Positions 36,426 through 44,444 of a stretch of DNA of 64,000 nucleotides are shown one piece after another. The DNA is from Sphingopyxis sp. (lineage in GTDB: Bacteria; Pseudomonadota; Alphaproteobacteria; Sphingomonadales; Sphingomonadaceae). The notes below the pieces were generated by a model, which was given only the letters and a program-made list of their open reading frames with translations, did no database searches and was not told the DNA's origin. The translations under genes and the position numbers were made by a program. The stretch is from NCBI RefSeq assembly GCF_016463645.1, contig NZ_JAEMQX010000008.1, forward strand, positions 1 through 64,000, written 5' to 3'. Position 1 is the stretch's first letter. Each line of letters opens with the position of its first letter.

Positions 36426-37423
36426 GCCGCTTCGCCCTTCCCCGCTGGTTGCTGATCGCGGCGCTGGCGGCGCTCACGCTGGTCGCGGCCGCCGGATCGC
36501 TGCTGTTCGGCGCGGTTGACCTGTCGGTGGCGCGGCTGCTCGCCGCCGCGAGCGGCGACGGCGACCGGGTCGCGTCGATCATCCTCTTCGACCTGCGCCT
36601 GCCGCGCACCATGCTGGCGCTCGGCGTCGGCGCGATGCTCGGGCTCGCGGGTGCGGCGCTGCAGGGCTATCTGCGCAACCCGCTCGCCGAGCCGTCGGTG
36701 CTCGGCACGTCGAACGCCGCGGCACTGGGCGGGGTCGCGGCGCTCTATTTCGGGATCGCCGAGCTGCACCCGGTGATGCTGCCGCTGCTCGCCACGGGCG
36801 GTGCGCTGCTGTCGCTTGCGCTGCTGTTCATCCTGTCGGGCCGGGCCGAAAGCCCGCTGACCCTGATCCTCGCCGGAATCGCGGTTGGCACGTTGGCAGT
36901 GGCGGGAACGAGCCTCGCGCTCAACCTGTCGCCCAATCCGTTCGCGGCGATGGAGATCATGACCTGGCTGCTCGGCAGCCTTGAGAACCGGTCGTTCGAC
37001 CATGTGTGGATCGCGCTGCCGTGCATCGCGATCGGCGGCGCGATGCTGCTGTGGAACGGACGCGCGCTCGATGCGCTGACGCTCGGCGAGGATGCCGCGC
37101 AGGCGCTCGGTACGGATCTTCGGCGGACGCGGCTCCGGCTGCTGATCGGCACCGCGATCGGAGTCGGCGGCGCGGTCGCGGTGTCGGGGGCGATCGGTTT
37201 CGTCGGGTTGATCGTGCCGCACCTGATCCGTCCGCTCACCGACCGCAGCCCGTCGGCGATCCTGCTTCCCTCGGCGATCGGCGGCGCCGCGCTGCTGACG
37301 CTCGCCGACCTGGGCGTCCGGATCATTCCGACGACGAACGAACTGAAACTCGGCGTGGTTACGGCCTTTCTGGGAGTTCCGGTCTTCCTCCTCCACCTGA
37401 TGCGGGAGCGGCGGCTATGGTGA
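36422..37423 (+). CDS. btuC: Cobalamin ABC transporter permease (FecCD/BtuC family)
   Basis: A 333-residue inner-membrane permease with about ten transmembrane helices, working as a homodimer with the ATPase at 37417. Features of the FecCD/BtuC family are FDLRLPRTMLALGVGAMLGLAGAALQGYLRNPLAEPSVLG near residues 60-100, WLLGSLENRSF, and the coupling region ALGTDLRRTRLRLL ahead of FVGLIVPHLIRPL. The ATG at 36422 overlaps the btuF TGA. Its end overlaps the ATPase start by seven bases. Specificity for corrinoids is inherited from riboswitch and operon context. Confidence 0.92.
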   Translation: MSRFALPRWLLIAALAALTLVAAAGSLLFGAVDLSVARLLAAASGDGDRVASIILFDLRLPRTMLALGVGAMLGLAGAALQGYLRNPLAEPSVLGTSNAAALGGVAALYFGIAELHPVMLPLLATGGALLSLALLFILSGRAESPLTLILAGIAVGTLAVAGTSLALNLSPNPFAAMEIMTWLLGSLENRSFDHVWIALPCIAIGGAMLLWNGRALDALTLGEDAAQALGTDLRRTRLRLLIGTAIGVGGAVAVSGAIGFVGLIVPHLIRPLTDRSPSAILLPSAIGGAALLTLADLGVRIIPTTNELKLGVVTAFLGVPVFLLHLMRERRLW

Positions 37424-38187
37424 GCATCGCCCTGAACCATGTCGGCGTGACGCTCGGCCGCCGCGCCGTCGTGCATGACGTCAGCGCCGCCTTCGGCCCC
37501 GGCACGCTGACCGGGATCGTCGGCCCGAATGGCGCGGGCAAATCGACGCTGGCGCGCGCGATGCTTGCGCTGGTGCCTGCCAGCGGCAGGACAGAGATCG
37601 ACGACATCGACGTGACGGCGATGCCGCGCGGCGAGCTGGCGCGGCGGATTGCCTATGTCCCGCAGGGGCAGACTTTGCACTGGCCGCTGACCGTCGAGCG
37701 ACTCGTCGGGCTTGGGCGCCTGCCGCACCTCGCGCCGATGTCGCGGATCACCGATACCGACACGGCGGCGATCGAGCGCGCGATGGCGCGCGCCGACGTG
37801 CTCGATTTGCGCAACCGGATCGCGACCGAACTGTCGGGCGGCGAACGCGCACGCGTGCTGTTCGCGCGCGCACTCGCGGTCGAGGCGCCGGCGCTGATCG
37901 CCGACGAACCACTCGCAAGCCTCGATCCCGGGCACCAGATCGACGTGATGGAGCTGCTCCACGCCGAAGCGAGAGGCGGCGGGCTGGTGATCGCTGTGCT
38001 GCACGACCTGACGCTCGCGGCGCGCTATTGCGATCGGCTCCTATTGATCAACGGTGGACGCATCATTGCCGACGGCACGCCTGGCGAGGTACTGACCGCC
38101 GAGAGGCTGCGCACGGTTTATGGCATCGACGCAGAGGTAGAGACGGGCGGCGAGTGGCCGACAATCACGCTGTTCGGTCGCGCGTAA
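37417..38187 (+). CDS. btuD: Cobalamin ABC transporter ATP-binding protein
   Basis: A 256-residue ATPase of the BtuD/FecE type. Walker A GPNGAGKST is near residues 35-43, the Q-loop region YVPQGQTLHWPLTVERLV near 80-97, signature LSGGERARV near 137-145, Walker B ALIADEPLASLDPGHQ near 158-173 and the switch histidine in VLHDLTLAARYCD. Start overlaps the btuC 3' end by seven bases. Its TAA stop shares its last A with the ATG of the PhyH-type gene, so that gene is translationally coupled to a transport subunit. Confidence 0.92.
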   Translation: MVSIALNHVGVTLGRRAVVHDVSAAFGPGTLTGIVGPNGAGKSTLARAMLALVPASGRTEIDDIDVTAMPRGELARRIAYVPQGQTLHWPLTVERLVGLGRLPHLAPMSRITDTDTAAIERAMARADVLDLRNRIATELSGGERARVLFARALAVEAPALIADEPLASLDPGHQIDVMELLHAEARGGGLVIAVLHDLTLAARYCDRLLLINGGRIIADGTPGEVLTAERLRTVYGIDAEVETGGEWPTITLFGRA

Positions 38188-38879
38188 TGAGCGCCGAAAC
38201 ACTGTTCGCCGAACAGGGATATGTGGCGGTGCCGCTGTTCGATGCGGCGCAGGTCCGCGCGGCAGCCGATGATATCGCCGAACATATCGATCGCGTGTCG
38301 CGCGCGCTCTATCTGCCCTTCGACCGAAGCTGCCCCGATACGCCGCTGGCCGAGCGGATCGACCGGGTGTTCGCGCACGAACGCAGCGTCGCAAACCTGC
38401 TGCGCGTCGCGATCTGCACCGATGCGCATCGCGGGGCGCGACTGCAGGCGCTCGTCAATGATCCACGATTGATCGAAACCGCCGGGCGGATCGGCGGCCG
38501 CGCCTTGTCGGGAAAGATGGCGCGCGTTCGCGCGAGCATCGCCTGCTTTCCCGAGCATCGCCACGCCTGGCACAGCGACGTCGCACGCGACGACGGCACC
38601 GGATGCGGCAAGGTCGCGGTGACCGCGTGGATCCCGCTGAGCGATGCCGGGCCCGAAAGCGGCGGGCTGGAGATTGCGGCGGGGCGCCAGCCCGCGCCGC
38701 TCGCGAGCGAGGGCGACGATGGTTTCGAAATCCCCGAATGGCGGCTCGCCGGCCTGCCGCGCGTGCAGCCCATATGTCCGGCAGGGACGGTGCTGTTCCT
38801 CGATCGCTTCACCCCGCACCGCACCCTGCCCGCGCGCGCGACACGCTTCGCGCTCGTGGTGTGGATGAAGGCGGCCTAG
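38187..38879 (+). CDS. PhyH-type Fe(II)/2-oxoglutarate dioxygenase at the end of the B12 operon
   Basis: A 230-residue protein of the phytanoyl-CoA dioxygenase-like family, non-haem iron enzymes that hydroxylate small molecules using 2-oxoglutarate and O2. The facial triad is visible: H129 and D131 in AWHSDV and H211 in FTPHRT, with an arginine at 217 or 220 for 2-oxoglutarate. The double-stranded beta-helix core reads VTAWIPLSDAGPESGGLEIAAG and VLFLDRF. No signal peptide. It overlaps btuD by one base and is the last gene under the cobalamin riboswitch; its TAG overlaps the converging cupin-gene stop. Family recognition is good, but substrate and any role in corrinoid metabolism are unknown. 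Confidence 0.78.
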   Translation: MSAETLFAEQGYVAVPLFDAAQVRAAADDIAEHIDRVSRALYLPFDRSCPDTPLAERIDRVFAHERSVANLLRVAICTDAHRGARLQALVNDPRLIETAGRIGGRALSGKMARVRASIACFPEHRHAWHSDVARDDGTGCGKVAVTAWIPLSDAGPESGGLEIAAGRQPAPLASEGDDGFEIPEWRLAGLPRVQPICPAGTVLFLDRFTPHRTLPARATRFALVVWMKAA

Positions 38880-39886
38880 CCGCTCCCGCCGCTGCGGCAA
38901 AAGCCGACGACATAGTCGATGATCATCCGGTCGCGCTGCGGCGACGGCGGGCCGAGCACCCCCTGCGCATGGGGCGGCAGATGGTCGACCGCATGGGTCG
39001 CGCCCTCGCCGAAGACATAATGGTCGAACCAGGTGCGCCATGCCTCGCGTTCGCTGTCGGGAAGCTCGCGGATCGAGTGCATCGCGAGCATCAGCGCGGC
39101 GAAGGGAAAGCGGTCCTGCCGCTGTCCGAACCAATAGTTGACGAGGACATTGAGCGCGCCCTCGCTGCGCACATGGTGCCACCACATCGGCGGCATGTAG
39201 ATCGCATCGCCCGGTACGAGCTCGGCGACCATCTTGTGCCGCTCGGCCTCGGCATAGAGCGGGTAGCGCGCATGGTCGGGATGGTCGGGATCGACCATGC
39301 TCGTCGGCTGGCCCGCGATCGTGCGCTCGACGGGGCCGACATAGAGGTTCGATATCTGCCCGGGCGGAAAGAGCGTGAAGCGGCGGCACCCCGCGACGAC
39401 GACGGCGATGTTCGCCGCCATGTCGTAATGCGGCGCGATGCGGCTGGCGTTGCCGACCCAGATGCGCGGATCGACGCCGGTGTCGACCGGCAGCGGATTT
39501 TCGGCGGCGAAGTTCGCGACGCTTTCGGGGGTCGGGGTCGATCCGGCATAGAGGCTCGGCGCATCGGCGGTGCCGCGCAGCGCAAGCAGCCGCTCGACGA
39601 GCGCTGTCATCGGCATCTTTTCGCTGCGGAAATTCACACTGCGCATGTCGTCGGTGTAGAAATGGCGCCCGCCGGTTTCGGGCGGGCCGACCAGCACGGT
39701 AAGCGGCTTGCCGTTGTCGCGCGCCGCGAGATAGCCGGCGATCGCCTCGTCTCCCGCACCCGCTGCGGCGACCGCGGGCCAGTTCGCCGCGATGCCGCGG
39801 ACAATGACGGGACGGTCGGCCGCCGCGATCGCGCGCGCGATCGCGGCACGGTCGCTGCCCGATATCTCTTCCAGCGTGTCCGTCAC
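38876..39886 (-). CDS. Cupin-8 / JmjC-like dioxygenase-family protein
   Basis: A 336-residue cytoplasmic protein of the cupin_8 (JmjC-like, factor-inhibiting-HIF) family. It has a double-stranded beta-helix with HxD at H153/D155 (APHYDMAANIAVV) and a distal histidine at 237 or 238 (MWWHHVRSEG), consistent with Fe(II)/2-oxoglutarate use. The central YVGPVERTIAGQPTSMVDPDHPDHARYPLY loop is frequent in members found beside TonB receptors and halogenases in sphingomonads and Caulobacter. Here it lies just downstream of GH20 on the same strand (17-base gap), so it is probably part of the chitin/GlcNAc locus. Its biochemical role is not established. Confidence 0.8.
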   Translation of the reverse strand: MTDTLEEISGSDRAAIARAIAAADRPVIVRGIAANWPAVAAAGAGDEAIAGYLAARDNGKPLTVLVGPPETGGRHFYTDDMRSVNFRSEKMPMTALVERLLALRGTADAPSLYAGSTPTPESVANFAAENPLPVDTGVDPRIWVGNASRIAPHYDMAANIAVVVAGCRRFTLFPPGQISNLYVGPVERTIAGQPTSMVDPDHPDHARYPLYAEAERHKMVAELVPGDAIYMPPMWWHHVRSEGALNVLVNYWFGQRQDRFPFAALMLAMHSIRELPDSEREAWRTWFDHYVFGEGATHAVDHLPPHAQGVLGPPSPQRDRMIIDYVVGFCRSGGSG

Positions 39887-39903
39887 TCCGTCTCCCCCTG
39901 CCC

Positions 39904-42462
39904 TCAGCGGGCGGGTTCGACCCGCACCGTCCGGCTGGCGCGCTTGCCGTCGGCCGAGCGGCTGCGCAGATCGACCGCGCCGTCGACCGCGACCGGCCCG
40001 GCATAACGCGTCCAGGCGCCATCACCGATACGATATTCGATCGCGGTGCCGGGGAACATGCTGTTCGCCTCCAGCTTGCCGCCGACTATGCACGCGCCCG
40101 GCGGCGCGACGCGGTAGGCGACGCCGATCCTTTCCAGCATCGGGAATTGCGCGGCGACGCGGCCGGCGAAATCCTGCCAGCCCGTCTTGAGCTTTGCGGC
40201 GTCGACGCGGCTGTCGCCCCATTCGTATGTCGCGCCGGCCTGATAGGCGGGAGTCCATGGCGCCGGAGCCCACGCCCGCTCGGCGAGTGCGAGCAGGCGC
40301 GGGAAGAGCATATAATCGACCTGCGCGTCGGTGCGGATCGTCTCGCTCCAGAGCTGGGCCTGCAGTCCGGCGACGCGGTGACCGGGCTGGAGAGCGGGCT
40401 TGTCCTCGATCGACTTGCCCTCGGCGTGGATGTTGCGGATCGTCGCCGCGTTGGCGGGCAGATTGCCCGGCATGAAGCCATAGACCTGATACGGATCGAC
40501 GCCGCGCGAAGCCCAGTCGTAGCCGCCTTCGTCGGGGTGCGGCGCATAGGGCATGTCGAAATAGCCGAGGTCGGGGATCGACAGCACGGCGTCCCAGCCG
40601 CGGTTCATCTGGTCGTGCGCCTCGCGGATCGCCCCGGTGTGGAGCACGCCCCAGATATTGGTCTGCACCATATGCGGCTCCTTCGGCATTGCGGCCGTTT
40701 CGGTGTGACCCATGCCGTCGCTCCAGCCGCCTGCGCGCAGTCCCTTGGCGGCGAGGCTGGCGGTCACGCGTTCGATGAAACGCGGGGTCAGCTTGCCCGC
40801 ATCGCCGCCATTCCCGGCAATCATCGTCTTGCACGCGGGCGACTTGACCCACGCGCCCGCGGTCTCGTCGGCGCCGAGGTGGAAGGTTCTGAGCGGAACC
40901 CCGGCCTGCCGGTGCATCGCGGCCAGCGCGTCGACGACGGTATCGACGAAGCGGTAGGTCGCGGGCAAGCAGACGTTGAGCGTATTGTCGCTGTAATTCT
41001 GGATGCTGCGATATTCGGTCGTGTCGGCGGGGTCGATCAGCCGATATTCGTCGGCCTCAGCCTTCTTGCCCGCGGCGGACAGCCGCGCATGACGGAGCTC
41101 CATCGCCTTGATCGCCGCGCGGCTGTGGCCCGGCATGTCGATCGACGGGATCACCTCGATCTGCCGCGCCGCCGCTGCCCGGACGATCGCGACATAGTCG
41201 GCGGTGGAGAGATAGCCGTTGACGCCGCCGACGCCGTCGGGCCCCGCGCCGAGCTGCGGCAGGATGCAGGTCTGCTCGGACGGGTCATGGCAGCGTTTCG
41301 AGCCGATCTCGGCGAGTTCGGGGAGCGCCGGAATCTCGATACGCCAGCCTTCATCCTCGGCGAGGTGGAGATGGAGCTTGTTGAGCTTGTAGCTCGCCAT
41401 CGCCTCGATGAGCTTCAGAATCTCGTCGCGGCCGTGGAAGTTTCGGCCGAGGTCGATGTGGAGACCGCGGAAGCCATATTCTGGGGCGTCCTCGACGCGG
41501 AGCGGGGTGAGCTTGCCCTTCTCGAAGGCCGCCTGCTGCGCGAGCGAGCGCAGCGCGTGGCTGGCCCCCGCAGCGTCGTGTGCGACAATCGCTATGCCCG
41601 AAGGCTTGGCATCGAGGATATAGGATTCGGGCTTCGCCGAAGCAACGGGATCGATACGGATCGTCAGCGGAAGCGCGCCTTCGGGAACACCCAGCGCGGC
41701 AAGCGCGGGGGCGACCGCACTACGTTCGACACCATTCAGGGTGAGCGCAACGCCGCGAGTCAGGTCGATCGCCTTGCCCTCGCCCTGCACCGCCTTTGCC
41801 GGCTTCGGCAGGATGACGACACCCTTCGCTTCGGGCGCGAGCCGCGCGGCCTGCACATCGAAAGCGCGTTCGGCGGTGAGCCAGCGCGTCTTGTCGGCGT
41901 CGCTCTTGGTCGCGAGCTTCGCCTCGTCGGTCATCGGCGCCACGAAGGGCAAGATTTCGAGGCCGGTTTCAGGGTCGATCACGGGGCGCGTCGCGGCAAT
42001 CGTGCGCGGTTTGAGCCCGTCGGCCACGAGATAGGCATTGGGCATGCCGAACGCCTTCGAGAAGTTCGAGCCGATGCCCCAAAGCCTGATCTCATGCCTG
42101 GCGCCGGGACGCAGCGTTGCGCCGGGCTTGAGCGTCAGTTGCTGGACGTCGCCATTGATCAGCCGGTGCACGAAGATGTCGCTTTCGACGAGCGGTAGCC
42201 GGTTCACGAAGCTGAAATAGAGCGCGAACCCCTTGGTCGGCACGTGCGCGGGAAGCGTTTCGGGCACGGTGAGCGTGATCGTCGTGAGGAAACAGCCGTC
42301 GATCCCCGCGGGGCAGGTCGGGCCGTTGTCGACCATCGTGAGGCGGTAGCCGAGCGTGTCGGCGAGGCGGTCGAGCGACGCTTGCGGTCCCGTTTCGGCC
42401 GCCGGCGCCTGCGGCGCGGCGAGCGCCGCCATCGCCATCGTGATCCACCCCGCAGCCCGCAT
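39904..42462 (-). CDS. GH20 beta-N-acetylhexosaminidase (chitobiase type), exported
   Basis: An 852-residue enzyme removing terminal GlcNAc from chitooligosaccharides by substrate-assisted catalysis. Signal peptide MRAAGWITMAMAALAAPQAPAAE, an N-terminal carbohydrate-binding CHB/GH20b region, then the TIM barrel from about residue 325 with FRGLHIDLGRNFHG, KLNKLHLHLAEDEGWRIEIPALPEL, EVIPSIDMPGHSRAAI, and the catalytic Asp-Glu pair in FHLGADETAGAW. A C-terminal beta domain (IEYRIGDGAWTRYAG) fits the chitobiase group. The ATG at 42462 has GGGAGA upstream and is preferred over a TTG at 42483. Divergent from the GH18 gene across 99 bases containing a TGGTAT element. Probably periplasmic or outer-membrane. 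Confidence 0.92.
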   Translation of the reverse strand: MRAAGWITMAMAALAAPQAPAAETGPQASLDRLADTLGYRLTMVDNGPTCPAGIDGCFLTTITLTVPETLPAHVPTKGFALYFSFVNRLPLVESDIFVHRLINGDVQQLTLKPGATLRPGARHEIRLWGIGSNFSKAFGMPNAYLVADGLKPRTIAATRPVIDPETGLEILPFVAPMTDEAKLATKSDADKTRWLTAERAFDVQAARLAPEAKGVVILPKPAKAVQGEGKAIDLTRGVALTLNGVERSAVAPALAALGVPEGALPLTIRIDPVASAKPESYILDAKPSGIAIVAHDAAGASHALRSLAQQAAFEKGKLTPLRVEDAPEYGFRGLHIDLGRNFHGRDEILKLIEAMASYKLNKLHLHLAEDEGWRIEIPALPELAEIGSKRCHDPSEQTCILPQLGAGPDGVGGVNGYLSTADYVAIVRAAAARQIEVIPSIDMPGHSRAAIKAMELRHARLSAAGKKAEADEYRLIDPADTTEYRSIQNYSDNTLNVCLPATYRFVDTVVDALAAMHRQAGVPLRTFHLGADETAGAWVKSPACKTMIAGNGGDAGKLTPRFIERVTASLAAKGLRAGGWSDGMGHTETAAMPKEPHMVQTNIWGVLHTGAIREAHDQMNRGWDAVLSIPDLGYFDMPYAPHPDEGGYDWASRGVDPYQVYGFMPGNLPANAATIRNIHAEGKSIEDKPALQPGHRVAGLQAQLWSETIRTDAQVDYMLFPRLLALAERAWAPAPWTPAYQAGATYEWGDSRVDAAKLKTGWQDFAGRVAAQFPMLERIGVAYRVAPPGACIVGGKLEANSMFPGTAIEYRIGDGAWTRYAGPVAVDGAVDLRSRSADGKRASRTVRVEPAR

Positions 42463-42501
42463 CAAATTTCTCCCGCTCGACAATTTGTATCTGATTTGTC
42501 A

Positions 42502-42520
42502 TGTGGTATCGGGTAGGTCA
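42502..42520. promoter_or_regulatory. Candidate GntR-type (NagR/DasR-like) element in the GH20/GH18 divergent region
   Basis: TGTGGTATCGGGTAGGTCA carries the TGGTAT half-site that resembles dre-type sites of NagR/DasR regulators (ATTGGTATAGACC-like). It sits between the two divergent chitin-degrading genes. The other half is not clear, so confidence is low. Confidence 0.3.
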
Positions 42521-42561
42521 ACGCCTTTCGGCTTGGCCGGAATTGAGGGAAAAACTGAGAA

Positions 42562-43605
42562 ATGACGGATATTCGCGCTTTTCGCCTCATCGCGTCAATT
42601 CTGATTGGTTTTACATTAGTATTGTCTCTTTCCGCCCGGGCGGACGAGCGGCGTCCCGTTGTGGTCGGCTATCTCGCCGCGTTCAAGGGGCTCGACCTGT
42701 CGATCGCGCGCACCGACCTTTCGGCCTTCACCCATTACAACCTGTCCTTCGCCAACCCCGACGCGGACGGGCGCTTCACCCGCGAGGGACGAATGACGTG
42801 CATGGGTGACGAGACTGGCGCCAACCTGTCAGTCGAGGCGCTGCGAAAGACGGTGACGCGATTGCGGGCGAACGGCGCGAAGGTGCTGATTTCGACCGCG
42901 GGCGGAGTGATTCCAGGCTGCTCGGGCGACTGGAGGGCGCTGCTAACGCCCCAGCGACGCGCGGCGACGGTCGCGGCGCTCGTCGAAATGGCCGACACGC
43001 TCGGACTCGACGGGGTCGATATCGACATCGAGGGGCAGTTGCTGACCGAGATCGACCGCGCGGGCGACTATACGCCGTTCATCGCGGCGCTGTCCGAAGC
43101 GATGAAGGCACGCGGCAAGCTGCTGACCTGCTCCACCGCATCCTATGACGGCGGGATGATCCCGGTGGACTCGATCGCCTGGTTCGACTTGGTCAACGTG
43201 ATGTCCTATGACGCGATCGGGCCGAGTTGGGGTCAGGCAGGCACCGAGCACAGCAGCTATGCGATGGCGGCACGCGATCTGGACCTGTGGCTTGCACGCG
43301 GCGTCGCGCGCGAGCGACTCATACTCGGCGTACCCTTTTATGGATATGGATTCGGCGGCGAGAAGGAAAATTGGTCCTATCGCGACCTTGCGAGCGCACA
43401 GGGCATAAATGCGACCAAAGCCGATGTGATCGGCGAACTGTGCGGCGGGTGTCGCTACATCACGCACAACAGCCCCGCGACGATCGAGAAAAAATCGCGG
43501 TTGGCCGCAGAAAAGGCAGGCGGCGTGATGGTATGGGAATTGTCGCAGGACAGTCCCGATCACGCGCTGACCAAGGCAATCCGGCGGGGGCTTTCGCGCG
43601 AATAA
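42562..43605 (+). CDS. GH18 chitinase-like enzyme, exported
   Basis: A 347-residue family 18 glycosidase, small for a chitinase and without a chitin-binding domain. A signal peptide ends near LSARA (residue 27). The TIM-barrel begins VVVGYLAAFKG, has KVLISTAGG in the second strand motif (SxGG region) and the catalytic DxxDxDxE motif DGVDIDIE at 150-157, with Glu157 as proton donor. Strand six VNVMSYD and late VMVWELSQD are also typical. All catalytic residues are intact. It is divergent from GH20 and upstream of a GntR-type regulator. Likely substrate is chitin or chitooligosaccharide, although some GH18 relatives act on other GlcNAc polymers. Confidence 0.9.
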   Translation: MTDIRAFRLIASILIGFTLVLSLSARADERRPVVVGYLAAFKGLDLSIARTDLSAFTHYNLSFANPDADGRFTREGRMTCMGDETGANLSVEALRKTVTRLRANGAKVLISTAGGVIPGCSGDWRALLTPQRRAATVAALVEMADTLGLDGVDIDIEGQLLTEIDRAGDYTPFIAALSEAMKARGKLLTCSTASYDGGMIPVDSIAWFDLVNVMSYDAIGPSWGQAGTEHSSYAMAARDLDLWLARGVARERLILGVPFYGYGFGGEKENWSYRDLASAQGINATKADVIGELCGGCRYITHNSPATIEKKSRLAAEKAGGVMVWELSQDSPDHALTKAIRRGLSRE

Positions 43606-43627
43606 GTCGCAACAAGGTTGACGCGAG

Positions 43628-43640
43628 GATACCAATGCAA
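43628..43640. promoter_or_regulatory. TACCAATGCA element upstream of the GntR gene
   Basis: GATACCAATGCAA shares TACCAATGCA with the element before the deaminase gene at 53543-53552. The shared ten bases in two leaders of the same locus suggest a regulator half-site. It is read here as a NagR/DasR-like motif. Confidence 0.35.
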
Positions 43641-43653
43641 CACATGCTGCGCT

Positions 43654-43678
43654 AAGGCTGGTCTTATCGACCGGCCTT
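43654..43678 (+). repeat. Inverted repeat between GH18 and the GntR regulator (terminator or operator)
   Basis: AAGGCTGGTC (43654-43663) and GACCGGCCTT (43669-43678) pair over ten positions with one G-T pair and a 5-base loop. The core GGTC..GACC recalls the dre sites of NagR/DasR-family regulators, so it may be an autoregulatory operator; it could also terminate GH18 transcription. It lies 28 bases before the likely regulator start. Confidence 0.5.
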
Positions 43679-43706
43679 GCCGGGGAAATCGTGTGGAGCA
43701 TCATCC

Positions 43707-44444
43707 TTGTCACTGATCGAACGCGTGGGTCCGCTCCAGAAGGACGATCCGACACCGCTTTACCTGCAGCTGCAGAAAATCCTGCGCGACGCGATCGAAG
43801 GGCAGATCGTGAAGGCCGAGGAGGCCATCCCGACCGAGCGCGACCTGGCCGAGGAATTCGACGTCTCGCGTATCACGGTGCGCAAGGCGATCGACGGGCT
43901 GGTCGGCGACGGGATCGTCACGCGGCGTCGCGGCGCCGGAACCTTCGTCACGCGGCCGCGGGTCGAGAAGAGCTTTTCGAAACTCACCTCCTTTTCCGAA
44001 GACATGGTGTCGCGCGGGCGCAAGCCGCACAGCAAATGGGTGAGCAGGACCACGGGTGCCGTGACGCCGGAGGAAGCGCTGTCGCTCGGCCTGTCGCCGG
44101 GCTCGCTGGTCTACCGTTTCCACCGCATCCGCTACGCCGACGACACCTCGATGGCGCTCGAGATTGCCACGATCCCCGCATATTGCCTCCCCTCGGTCGA
44201 CGCCGTGGGCGCGTCGCTCTATGAGGCGCTGGAAGCCGCCGGGCATTTGCCCGTGCGCGCCCTGCAGCGGCTTCGGGCGATCGCGGCAACAGCCGAGCAG
44301 GCCGAGATGCTGGAGATCGAGCCGGGCACGCCCGGCCTTTTCATCGAGCGGCGGGGCTTTCTGGCCGACGGGCGCACCGCCGAATTCACGCAGAGCTTCT
44401 ATCGCGGCGACGCCTATGACGTGGTGGCGGAGCTGAACAGCTAA
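43707..44444 (+). CDS. GntR/HutC-family regulator, probably of GlcNAc catabolism
   Basis: A 245-residue transcription factor with an N-terminal GntR winged helix (PLYLQLQKILRDAIEGQIVKAEEAIPTERDLAEEFDVSRITVRKAI, about 18-63, then GDGIVTRRRGAGTFV) and a C-terminal UTRA effector domain typical of HutC/NagR proteins, which bind glucosamine- or GlcNAc-6-phosphate in known members. The TTG at 43707 is chosen because the upstream stretch of the frame overlaps an inverted repeat and this codon gives LSLIERVGPLQ with GGAG nearby. Location between chitinase and GlcNAc genes makes it the best candidate regulator of the locus. Its stop overlaps the converging halogenase stop. Confidence 0.88.
   Translation: MSLIERVGPLQKDDPTPLYLQLQKILRDAIEGQIVKAEEAIPTERDLAEEFDVSRITVRKAIDGLVGDGIVTRRRGAGTFVTRPRVEKSFSKLTSFSEDMVSRGRKPHSKWVSRTTGAVTPEEALSLGLSPGSLVYRFHRIRYADDTSMALEIATIPAYCLPSVDAVGASLYEALEAAGHLPVRALQRLRAIAATAEQAEMLEIEPGTPGLFIERRGFLADGRTAEFTQSFYRGDAYDVVAELNS

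Noticed and set aside
43677-43706. Earlier start of the GntR regulator
   Set aside because: It overlaps the inverted repeat at 43654-43678 and has no ribosome-binding site; TTG 43707 is better.
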